From: Rhipicephalus microplus | Taxonomy: Eukaryota > Arthropoda > Arachnida > Ixodida > Ixodidae | Reading direction: 5' to 3' | Assembly: GCF_043290135.1 (NCBI RefSeq) | Contig: NC_134702.1 | Span: 81,738,817-81,802,816 of the forward strand | DNA length: 64,000 nucleotides | Shown here: positions 50,396 through 60,365 of the stretch, piece after piece | Layout: the number at the start of each line of letters is the position of its first letter | Position numbering within the stretch: the first letter of the stretch is position 1 | The notes under the pieces: generated by a model | What the model saw: the letters and a program-made list of their open reading frames with translations, nothing else | What the model was told of the DNA's origin: nothing | Databases searched by the model: none | Position numbers and translations under genes: made by a program

Positions 50396-50545
50396 TGTGA
50401 GGAGGTTTATTAGCCGTTAAAGACAGCGACGAGACAGCGTGAAGAACCGTCCAGCGATCGGCACAGCAACGAACCGAAGCACAAGCCGAGAGAGCCGGGC
50501 GTTGGCGATGCTGCTCCTCGCTGCAGGCACATCTTCTTTTTCACA
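50396..50545 (-). repeat. 5' LTR of the Gypsy element
   Basis: The LTR matches 45,282-45,428 except for two substitutions and a 3-base indel. Reading the minus strand, it is followed by TTTGGTGGAAGGTGCTG (50,395-50,379), whose TGG start is consistent with a tRNA primer-binding site. The tRNA was not identified. Confidence 0.93.
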
Positions 50546-50549
50546 GGTA

Positions 50550-52071
50550 GAACTATACGGTAAGATAGTTTATTTAGGCGTTACCATTACCGATGTGGAA
50601 GGGTACGCGCCTTCCAAAAACAGGAGGAACATTTGATTAGTGCTTGCTTAATCATCATCTTGCACGCAGCAATTCATTATCCAGCTAAACTGCGTTCGGT
50701 ATTTGTTCTGTTCTTTCTCAAGCGGTAATTATTGATAATATATACCGCCTCAACGTAGTAAAGTACACTGATAATGCAAAAAAACATATCGTTCAGTAAT
50801 GCTGTTTATTATATTCATTTTTAATAAGTCTATTTATTCGAAACCAGCCGGTCTCCGTAATAAGTTTTATTTTCTATGTATCCTGTCATGCTTCAAACAA
50901 AAAAGAGCCGTCCATGCACGGTCCCGACAAAAGAATAAAAATACCTACGTTATGAATTCGGCATCACAAAACATGCTCGTGTTCTAAGCCCAGTCTATCC
51001 TCCGAAAAAAAATTATACTAATGTTTAAGAAAAATGTTGGAGCTTTTCGGCGAGGCAGCATCAATATCAATGAGTTTGGGTGAAGTGATAGAAAACCATA
51101 ACAACAAAAAACTTGATTAGTTTGGGAAAAACAATCGAAGGCGAATGGCTGCAACCTGATTGGATTGCCGGGGCTGAACCACCATGTTCTTTTATTTCGC
51201 TTAGCAAATTCATTTGCTTTCTATTCACGATTGAAAAAAATTTCTGACCTAATTTCGACGGCAACTGAAGATAGGGACTCGAAATTGAAGTGGCTGCGCT
51301 GGCTCTAGCACCGATATTGAATTACAAGAAGAAAAATTATCACAATATGTGAAATGCAGGTGAATACATGCGAGTCGCAAATACAGATACCTTTTTTCCT
51401 AAGTGTGATTCAATACATAAATATTCTACTTATCTTGATCGCTTCTTGCAAACTAAGTATCTTAAGTGCGTTTCGTTGGACTACCGAAAGTACGTTCTGT
51501 TTTCTTAGATAAACGCAGACTCAATCACGTATTTCCAGGAGTAGCCCAAGAAAAACGTGATTTCATTTCGACACATATTAAAGCAGAAGTTTTGCTCCGG
51601 CAATGCAATCTGAATGCTTTCTACTACCACTGCAGAATAACTCTGACTTGAAAACGCGATTCGTTTCGAAATTTAAGAACAAGAGGACGGATTGATTTCT
51701 TTTTTATCCTTTGCAAAAACATCAGCAACACCTAAACTCATCCTTGTCGCGGGGGTATTTCTGCTCCGGCTCTCGAAGTACCGTATTTATATACGCTGCC
51801 TCGGTGTTATAAGTGCACTTCTATATAAATTTCTTGGCATATGGGCAGAAAGCTGCGTAGAAGATTTTCCTGGCTTCATGGAATACAACATTTAAACTTT
51901 TAATATGGTAATCAAGGCCCTTACTATGTTTCCTGCGAAGTGCTTCGTCCACATGGTCTCTTTTTTTTCGTGCTAAATTTTGTTTTCGAATGATCACCAA
52001 CTCATCCAGCATGTCCAGTGAAGCAATGCGACAATATATTGTAACATAATTTCGAAGACGCTGTATAGTTG
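50550..52071. other. Duplicated non-coding sequence (copy B)
   Basis: The segment aligns with 34,850-35,160 and 36,184-37,410 of copy A. No frame is conserved between the copies. Confidence 0.5.
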
Positions 52072-52612
52072 TGGCGCCTGGGGGCAGCCCCGATGTCTTG
52101 CAGACATCGAGAACGGTGCGGGAGTGGAAGGGGGGGAAGGGGAATCGCATGACAACTTTCAGAGACATCACCCAACACTACAGACTGAACAGATGCAAAT
52201 ATCCACCACCACACGAAACACTAAATAAGAAACAGGAGGTTGCCTGGAGGCTAGTACAGACTCACACGTACCCGAACCCAGTGATCCTGCGCCTCTGTTA
52301 CCCAGACATTTCTACATCCGATGTCTTTAAAGCGTGTGGAGCAAGAACGACGCTGCAGCACATGCTGTGGGAGTGCACCGGGAGCGTGCAGCAGCCCCTG
52401 TGAACCGGGTAGACATGGCAGTCTCGAAATGCGAGGCACGAAGGGAGGCGGCTCTGCTCAGCCACGAACTGGCCGATCAACTGTGGGCAGTCCGGCACGC
52501 CCAGGAAGCCGCCCGTGGCCAAGAACTCGAAGCCCTCACCTAGGCTGGAGTGCGCGTAGCCCCACGCCGCTAAATACAGCCGGACAATGTCAATAAAGTT
52601 TTCACTTACTCA
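52072..52612 (+). pseudogene. LINE 3' end inserted in copy B
   Basis: In frame the segment reads FRDITQHYRLNRCKYPPPHETLNKKQEVAWR, then LVQTHTYPNPVILRLCYPD. After a frame change come a zinc-finger-like ATLQHMLWEC segment and the C-terminal helix region. The end is CAATAAAGTTTTCACTTACT. Copy A has the empty site. The flanks carry an imperfect duplication of about 13 bp (ACGCTGTATAGTT and ACGTTATACAGTT). This is a short, 5'-truncated copy of a tick LINE family with a C-terminal zinc finger. Confidence 0.75.
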
Positions 52613-52851
52613 CTCACGTTATACAGTTAACGAAATCCTTCGGGCAGCGCAAGTAACTCCATTTATACGCAGTTGCAGTTGCCAGAGGGAGGGGGGGGGG
52701 GGCATTTTCGTCTGTCAATTCAGTGGCGGCGAAAAAAATTTTTATTCTCTATTAGTGCTTGATAATAACTCACTTAAAAACTGTTGTACCATTCAACAAG
52801 AGCTCTGGGAGACGGGAGACACGATGACACGAATCTAGCGTGAAGTCTTCC

Positions 52852-52857
<6 letters not shown>

Positions 52858-52886
<29 letters not shown>
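52858..52886. repeat. (TA)n microsatellite, short allele in copy B
   Basis: Positional homologue of the long TA array at 37,670-37,800. It is followed by about 50 bp similar to the leader of the 5.35-5.7-kb SINE. Confidence 0.9.
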
Positions 52887-52888
<2 letters not shown>

Positions 52889-53504
52889 CTAAAGCCTGCG
52901 TGGCGTCACGTATCACGTTAACTCATTACGAGCTGGCAGTTATATATATGGGGGGAGAGAGGGAGACAGCGATGGATCAGAATTCTGTGCACAGAGAACA
53001 TCTTTGCCAGACTGTGTGCAAGAGCACTACAGCCTTTTGTTTTCCTTTAGTTTTGAGCGGACACACTAACGCCACCTACAGCGGCCACCACTTTTCTGAG
53101 CACTCTGTTCATCGTAGACGGTAACCTAGTCTCGTTACTGCTCTTGCACTCTATCCCTAACTTACTTTTAAAAGTTTCTCTCAATTGCAACACCCTAGTG
53201 AACATCATCGTCAGTTCCCAACTGTATAAGTCCCGAAAAGAAACGCTTCGTGCAAGGTATGTGCAACAGTCTAACCAGCTTGCCGAATCGAAATATATTC
53301 TCAGCCATCTTCATGCTGGCCACGTGCGCTTCTCTGCGGGTTAAAGACATGTTGACGTGCGTATCACGTAGCTCACAACCGCGTACTCGTTCATACGCAA
53401 GCCCGTCACAGCAGCATAACATTGGTGAGCACACATAATTGACACACCTGAATACTCCCGCGCACACCAGTAGGTATTTTGTTCCTCTATCAAATGTAGT
53501 TGTG

Positions 53505-53508
53505 CTCG

Positions 53509-53558
<50 letters not shown>

Positions 53559-53560
53559 GC
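53505..53560. repeat. (TTG)n microsatellite, copy B
   Basis: Nearly pure TTG units, the positional homologue of a short (TTG)n in copy A near 38,383. Poly-Gln and poly-Val frames across it are artefacts. Confidence 0.92.
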
Positions 53561-53754
53561 GTCTGTATTGTTTTTGTGGCTCTCGTCATTGTCGAGGTTG
53601 TTATTGCTGTTCTCGTAGTGGTTGTTGCTGTTGATGCTGCTGTTATTGCTGTTATTATTGCCACCGTCGTCGTCGTCTTTTTTTACGGTTCGTTGGTAGT
53701 GGTACTATTGTTTAAACACTTACCGACATATCTCTCTTTTTGTCATACTTCCAA

Positions 53755-54800
53755 TCGCCCATATTCCAGGCACAGGAGTGAAAGTACTCAACGACGAGCA
53801 GTATTGTCGCCATCGCCTGCTACCTATAATTTCTGTAAGCAACGGTGTGATTTTGCGCGAGTTTTTTGTGCCATCTTGTAGTCCTCGAGTTTTCCGCTTC
53901 GACGGCAAGCCCGTTCTGCTCGTCTTGTGATGGCTCTTAAGTGTTTGTATTCTCCGTCAACTGCAGTATACTCATTTGGCACTATGACTTGGTTGGTGCA
54001 AATGTTGTAAGAGTCACTCAGTATGGTTGCAAATGTTTCTAAGTTTGGTTTTTCGCCTAATGCACTTGTTATGCGATGACGAAAATGTTGCCAGTCGGTA
54101 TATTTTCGGTAGCGTTGAGTCCTTGTACTCCTCATAAGTCCATGTCCTACCAGCATTGGGAAGTGATCACTGCCGCGCGTTTCGATAACCGTTGACCATT
54201 CAGAACCCTCAAAAAAGTCATGTTGTCATTGCGTGACATCCATACAACTGGAGTAACGATATCCTCTTGTAAACGTTGGAGAAGTATAATTTAGCACCAT
54301 CAAATTTCGTTTCTCGGCAGCACTTTCAATAACATTTCCGCGAGAGTCAATATGTTCACGGCCCCAGATTACATTATAAGCGTTAAAGTCTCCACAAACT
54401 GGTACACATGAGTCTGCGATATCAAACACATCAACTAGGCTGTCTAAAGATATTTTTTCTTGAAGACTGTAGATAAAGGTTAATCACTGTGACACTTCTA
54501 CTTCTAAAGGATATTTTACGGGCCAAAAACTTGGGTATGTCTGAGTCACTTGGCTGTTTTAAATAGGATGATAGGTCTTTTCTAACACAAAGCATAGCTG
54601 TGCTGTTTCCAGCTCAGCACGACGGCCTATATATCACGTAGTTGGACAGTCGGACATCATATTGCGCACCTGCTTCCTGTATGGATAATACAGGGAAGCT
54701 ATCTTCAGCAAGGAGTTTACGAAAATCAGCTGACTTATTACGAAGGCCGTTAGCGTTCCATTGATATATGAAGAGATTGTTAAAGCGACTATTCGTAGTT
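53755..54800 (-). pseudogene. I-clade-like LINE endonuclease domain, 3'-truncated
   Basis: On the minus strand the domain begins near 54,790 with QWNANGLRNKSADFRKLL and the catalytic Glu in VLSIQEAG. A frame change and stops follow. The centre is in frame at 54,429-54,226 (VCGDFNAYNVIWG, then DSRGNVIES, YTSPTFTRGYRYS). The C-terminal part and the linker toward RT are in frame at 54,156-53,824. The element stops there: no RT follows before duplicated host sequence resumes at about 53,755. It is nonfunctional. Confidence 0.8.
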
Positions 54801-55023
54801 TGCTTGCCGTGAAGCTCACTGAGTTTGTGGAAGCACTAGCGGCTCCATTGAGAGTAATTCTTTTACCTCCGGTAGGTTGTTTGCCTATGGAAGAGCATTG
54901 AAAATTGCACGAACAGCTGTGAATACCATCGGTTGGATGATATCAGCTAAAGGCACAGGCGCTTAATCACTAGCCGGCGCTGAAGCTGCATCAGTGGTCG
55001 GAGCTGAACGTCGAGTAGGAGTA

Positions 55024-55928
55024 TCAGATGACCGCTGAGGGGGTTTCTGCGTCAGCAGTGGATGCTGAGGTAGTCGCTGAGATGATTTTTGATGAGGTGT
55101 CTGGCGTGTCATGGGGCTGCGAGAGATGAGCCCGATTCCCTAAGGGCGAATCTTGTCGTTCGCCTAATGGACGTTGTCGGCTTGGTTTTTTGATAGCTGT
55201 AGAATAACTCAATTTATCCGCCTGGTTCAGATTTTTGGGGGAAATCGAAGCCACACGTCTTACAGTGTCATGGTTAGGTGGGGGCGCATTACGTAGAGGC
55301 GACCCTCCGTGTATCAACTCGTGCCGGCGTAATCTTGAGGCAGCTTTGTCCTGAGGACATCTATAGAGTAGGAAGCCGTATAATTTTTTCCACAGTTGGC
55401 GCACTTTGGCTGCAGAACGGAATTGCACTCTGAGTGGTGATGGTTCTTCGAGCATATCTTGCAGCGACGTGGACTGTGACAGTTCTTCCCTAAGTAGCCA
55501 AATCTTCGGAAGTTGTAGCATGTAAGGGCAGGACCCAGGTATTCTTCAACAGGGTGACTTGTGAAGCCCAAATGTACCCTTTAATTCATGTGCCTGTCTT
55601 CTCTGAAGGCCAGAAAAACAGCTCTCAGAGGGTAATATTCTATTGCACTATCTTCTTGTCGTGTTAAGCGTGTCTGACGGCGGGCAGGTGTCACACTAAA
55701 ATCAACCAGGAAAGCAACCAGTCGCTTCTCGGTGTATTGAAGTGGAAAATGGCGTATCTCGCCATTTCTGGTATAGGATGAGAGGATATAAGGCTTCACT
55801 CCCACTCCAGCCACTTCACTAATAGACAGGAGATGCTCTGCTGACGAAACAGAAGAAACGCTGACAGAAAAGCTCCCATCTCTGTTCACCCAAAACAACT
55901 GAACTTTTTTCTTTGGACGCTGAGACAA
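55024..55928 (-). pseudogene. I-clade-like LINE ORF1 with degraded zinc knuckles
   Basis: The N-terminal part (55,928-55,581) begins MSQRPKKKVQLFWVN and contains a typical LINE nucleic-acid-binding region (VGVKPYILSSYTRNGEIRH). It ends one frame away from the continuation (55,571-55,314), which holds the zinc knuckles. CYNFRRFGYLGKNC lacks the second Cys and the His. CKICSKNHHHSEC is nearly intact, and CANCGKNYTAS is partial. A second frame change leads into the Ser/Thr/Pro-rich C-terminus (55,521-55,024). Two frameshifts and lost zinc ligands show decay. Confidence 0.8.
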
Positions 55929-56389
55929 TTTCTGACGCAGTGCGGTTTGGATTCACCTGCCAGAAGTTGTCGCCTTTTTCTGATGATTAAAAGACCACTG
56001 GAACTTCCTACGGTTGATTCTTCCTGTATGTCACGTAGGTGAATGAGGTGTCATCAGTTAATTTTCTGTTCTGTTCTGTTCTAACGGTTTTGCTGTGGAG
56101 AGGTTGAGGTGCATATTGCCTCGGCTGCTCCAAATCATGAAGTGCTGCAGCGAAATAAAAGAATAATACAGAACGGTACCCAAAAATGAACAATCCGAAA
56201 AAAAACATAATAGCGCACTGAAACTAGTTCAATTATCATGCTAATACACAGTTTTCTTACAGCAGTTCACACAGTCATAAACTGTTTACACGCACACCTT
56301 CCTTTCTCTACTGTGAGTAAATGCACAAACACATTTCATATATATCCATCTCTGACTGTCTATCATGGGCGCTTGTCCAGTCCAGTCTC

Positions 56390-57640
56390 CACTAAAAGTC
56401 TGTCAGGAAGATGTTCGCTTTTTTCTGGAGATGCATCTGAGGCCATGGTTCAAGTAGTTTCTTTATTGTGAGGGGCCATCTGTCCAAACTTGCTAATCTG
56501 TTCTTTAATTTTTCTCTTTCATTGGCGTATTTGACGCACTGCAAAAAATATGGCGAACATTTTCTTCTGCGTGACCACAATGGTATTCCGGTGAGTTGGA
56601 TTGATGTATCTTATGCAAGAAGCTATTTGTGTATGCTACTGCCGATCGAAGTCTGTGGATTAATGTCCCTAGGTGTCGTGGAAGGTCTGTCGCTATGAAA
56701 AATTTCCTGTGTGGATCAACTTTCTAAAGTACTGGTTCCTTTGACTCAGGGCTATCAAACCACTTCTCCGTCGAACAATGGTTAGCTCCTTGCGTTATAA
56801 AATGTCGAACATCTACCCCAGACATTGCGATTACACAGTCCCATCCTTCGTTCAATGCTTTCTTCGCACGGCTGTCAGCCTCTTCATTTCCCTTTATTCC
56901 AATGTGACTGGGTATTCATTGGAATACAATGCTGTGACCCTGCGAAGAGGCATAATCCACAGTTTCAGCAATAAATTGTGCTATTTCACCATTTTTGTAA
57001 AGTGATCTCGCATTTCTGATTAGCTGAAGAGCCGGTTTGCTATGCGTGCATATAACCCACTTTCGTGGCTCAGGATTCTCACAGATAAGTTTAAGTGCTT
57101 CAGAGATAGCCACCAATTCTGCTGTCGTCGATGAAGATTTGTGCGATAATTTGTACATTCTCTTTTTCTGAATTTTTGATATAAAGACCGCACAGGCTGA
57201 CGCTTCTTCAGTGCATGATCCATCTGTATATATCTTCGTTTTTTTTATTGTGCATTATATGAAACTGATGAAGTACCATCTGCGCCGCTACTAGAGGCGC
57301 CATGTCTCCTTTCTTCTCTATGCCGTCTATTTCACAGGTAACGTTGAGAAGCGGCAGCGTCTAAGGTGGTTTTGAAGGTTTTCATCGTTTGAAATCTGGT
57401 ACTACTGCTTGAAATGATGATAAACTATCCTGTAGTCTCGTTGCCGTCGTTTGTGTTAGTGCACCAGGTAAGGAATGCCTTTCATGTTGTGCGAAAATTC
57501 TAAATAAATTTTGAGATGTTTCCTTAGCTCGGAGTACTGCCAAAGGTGGTTGTCGAGCCTGTGCATACACTAAAGCACTGGAAGTTGACCGTGTCAACCC
57601 CAGACATACCCCCAAACTCCTTGCCAGTAGCAAGGGAAGT
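56390..57640 (-). pseudogene. I-clade-like LINE 3' half: post-RT region, RNase H, C-terminus
   Basis: On the minus strand the order is LGVCLGLTRSTSSALVYAQA and PPLAVLRAKE (post-RT segment, 57,633-57,382). RNase H follows with SSTTAELVAISEALKLI (catalytic Glu) and THSKPALQLI, where the usual Asp of xDSK is His (57,223-56,916). The C-terminal zinc-finger tail is CVKYANEREKLKNRL and LLEPWP (56,580-56,392). Frames shift between blocks. The loss of the RNase H Asp and the frameshifts make it inactive. RNase H after RT places it with the I/R1-type group. It may be the 3' half of the same family as the ORF1/endonuclease piece downstream. Confidence 0.78.
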
Positions 57641-58329
57641 CTCGTTTCGGTGGAGGCTGGAACTCCGTGCAGCAGAAGCAGTGAGTAACTTACGATGGTG
57701 CGTATCTAGGCAAAGTCAATTTTCTCATCGCTTAAGTCATAGGTCGATGTCCTATCGTCGTCGACGCGAGCTTTCTCGCCTCGCTTTCGCCAGCATCAGT
57801 CATGGTCTCTGAAGGTACGCTGGCCTCAGCTGCCACGTTGAGTACTAGCGTCGCCGGTTTGATAACGTGGTTCGCATGTTGTGGCATTCCCGACTGCTGG
57901 GCCAGTTTTCTGGCACTCACGTGCCTTAGAACGCGCTGCCGGTCATAGGGCTAGTGCCGTCACTCTTTGCTGCCTACTGCAGTAGTTGATAGATGCTGCT
58001 TACTCCCGTAGATGATAGAGACGCCCTAGAGAGTGCCGACCAACCTCACAATATTGTGCGAAATTCAATCCATGCGTATCCTTCAGAGTGTCTGGTCCCT
58101 CTAGCCAGCAATGAAAAGTCTGAAACAAGCACTAGTCCCTCAAGAACAGGAAAATAATGGCTCACCAAAGAGGCAGCTGCCGCTCGGTGGAACTTCTCCT
58201 TTCTCACATCCCGCATCTTTTCATCAACTACAAGTTCCGCTATTTAGTGAGCACTGCAAGAACTAAATGGGAGGTGGCTACCTACTACTAAAACTACATA
58301 CCTAAGAGGATGTACCAAGAAGCCAAGAA
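57641..58329. other. Spacer between oppositely oriented LINE pieces
   Basis: No recognisable protein motif was found. It may contain decayed LINE sequence. Confidence 0.35.
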
Positions 58330-59160
58330 ATGGAGCGTGTTCAAGACTCTAAGACAGCATTACAGTGTTTGATATTCGCCTTACGCCGGGGACCTCATGA
58401 ACAACTAGTGCTGGAAATTAAAGAGCTGCTTCACCACTTCTTCGACGAAGGACACAGAATCACGTTTCAGTGGTTTCCAAGTCACTGCGGCATATTGGGC
58501 AACGAACATGCCGATGCAGCTGCTCGATCAGCACACGAAGATGGTGAAGAAGAATCCATACCATTTTCAAGGACTGATGCTGCAATGACACTCCGAAAAA
58601 TCGCTAATGCAGAATTAATATCCCTGTGGAACGCCGAGTGCTTACGGCCCACGCGACTCCATAGACTGGACACGTCTCGTCGACTCCGGCCTCCGTCTGG
58701 ACTCTCTCGACTAGAGAGAACGGTGCTTTGCCGACTATGGCTTGGTGTCGCCCTCACCAAAGCTTTCGCCTTCCGAATCGGCATGGAAGACAGTGCTGCT
58801 TGCGGTCATTGCGGCAGCGATGAAACTATAGAGCACGTTCTCTGTCACTGCCCTCGTTGCAGCGTGCAAAGACGGCAACTAGCTGCTGCGTTAGCTCGCC
58901 TTGACGACAGACATTTGTCGAAACAATCAGTGCTTGAAAGGCGACATGATTTGTGTGCGCACAGAAAATCAGTGAAGGCCTTACTGAACATTTTGCGTGG
59001 CAGTGGCCTATTGTATAGACTGCAGCACCCCAGCCCCCCTTTTTTGCGCACGTCTACTTCCCTCTTTGCTTTCTTTCCCATCTTTCTTCCCCGTTCCCCC
59101 TTCCCTTAGTGCAGGATAGCAAACCGGATGCTCCATTTACTGGTTAACCTCCCTACCTTT
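58330..59160 (+). pseudogene. I-clade-like LINE 3' end: RNase H and zinc-finger tail, frame intact
   Basis: A frame of 259 codons is open. It starts inside RNase H: DSKTALQ (6-12) is the second catalytic Asp region and WFPSHCGILGNEHADAAAR (48-66) carries the final His and Asp. A C-terminal zinc finger C158-x2-C161-x7-H169-x4-C174 follows, and a tail ending LLNILRGSGLLYRL. The 3' UTR (from 59,108) contains 'gtgcaggatagcaaaccgga', 'aacctccctacctttccc' and a (CT)n run, matching the 16.65-16.96-kb remnant. Everything upstream of mid RNase H is missing. The open frame may be the youngest coding remnant in this cluster. Confidence 0.82.
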
Positions 59161-60109
59161 CCCTCATTTTATTCTCTCTCTCTCATAGGATGTACAGACC
59201 CACGCCTTGATGAGCTTCGCCCCTAAAAAACGGTGCCAAAAGAGCACCTAGAGTGGCCATGTTCTCTAACACCAGCGAATTGTATAGTTACGTGAGATCA
59301 GATTCCAACTGAGTTAACTGCCAGCCTCACTTCGTATATCAACGCCGGCACTATGCACGAGCCTTATTGTGGTCATCTACTGTGGCCGTGCCGCAGAAAA
59401 CTTCGTTACTTTGCAAGCACATGCTTACTACAAATAATATTGTTTCTAACGATTCCAGCCTTGCTTCATAAAGCATTCCAATATGTTGCTATCGCATTCA
59501 TTGCTTTGCCCTTTTGGCGGAACTGTGACTTTTTTTTTACCACACGAGTTGCTTTTTTATTTTTATTGGGCAAAAAGATATGGTAACCAACTCATTAGTT
59601 CAATGCTAGTGCAACTTCCTTCGATTGCTCTAGGGCACTAACACTTATTTACACATTCGAAAGGCTGGTGCACTGCGCATGGGTGGGGAGTGGAAGGAGG
59701 GAAGTCAGTAAATTAAAAGTCTATGTCAATCATCGCAGTCCACAAACGTGTATCCTTAGAGGCTTCCAGTAGACAAGCTTGATCCTTGTGGAGCAGGACA
59801 AGTTTGCACATTTCATCGTTCTCTTGGTATTTCAGAGGACACAAATAACTTTACAAGTTTCATTGGCTATCCTGTGCACAATTCGATACGGATTCATTCT
59901 TTTACAGTGATAGACATGACACCACCACCTAAAACGAGGTGCTTCCGCTAAATTGGCACAATTATAGCCTAATGTGCAGTGGTGATAATTTTGCTGTCTA
60001 GCGGCACTGGTAATCGTGAGAGGTTCACGTAAAAAGGTTTTTTTTTGCATTGGGTAAGCACTTATAAATTGTCACTTTCAAACTACTTTATCGTGAGATA
60101 TCAGCGGAG

Positions 60110-60290
60110 ATATCACCATGTGATAAAACATGCGTCGAAGCGTCATGTATTTTAGTTACTCGGCGCAAGATATGCCAATTCTCTTTTCGGCCTCACGTGC
60201 TGGCCGGCCTATATAATCGAGCCTCAAATGCAGGTTGTTCTTTCGCTCATCTCATGTCGGCCCGTCACTGTGTCGACAAGCAGCTTAACA
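60110..60290 (+). promoter_or_regulatory. TATA-containing segment private to copy B
   Basis: 'ggccggccTATATAATCGAG' (TATA at about 60,210) is followed by a plausible start region. The corresponding place in copy A lacks it. It could be a small solo LTR or a transposon promoter. The ends were not resolved. Confidence 0.3.
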
Positions 60291-60365
60291 ATACAGCTTA
60301 GGTGGTTCAATGCTGAATAAATAAGAGACTGATTCAATATCATATAACCAACATGCAATAAGAAC

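Larger units (their letters stand above)
45282..50545 (-). mobile_element. Ty3/Gypsy LTR retrotransposon, complete but frame-broken
   Basis: The element is 5.26 kb with 147- and 150-bp LTRs, flanked by the 4-bp duplication GGTA (45,278-45,281 and 50,546-50,549). It encodes gag, protease, RT, RNase H and integrase in that order on the minus strand, the Ty3/Gypsy arrangement. Copy A at about 34,845 holds the empty site (GGAA). The LTRs differ by two substitutions and a 3-base indel, which suggests a recent insertion. The coding region nevertheless has three single-base deletions and two nonsense codons. Confidence 0.95.
40829..60365 (+). repeat. Segmental duplication, copy B (enlarged by insertions)
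   Basis: The copy A landmarks recur in the same order. They are separated by insertions absent from A at about 41,705-43,255, 44,537-45,195, 45,282-50,549, 52,072-52,612, 53,755-59,200 and about 60,110-60,290. Removing these leaves roughly the length of copy A. The order and direct orientation show a tandem duplication that predates the insertions. Confidence 0.85.

Noticed and set aside
45282..50545. Endogenous retrovirus with an envelope gene
   Set aside because: After integrase the frame ends about 35 bases before the 3' LTR, so there is no room for an env gene. It is a plain Ty3/Gypsy retrotransposon.
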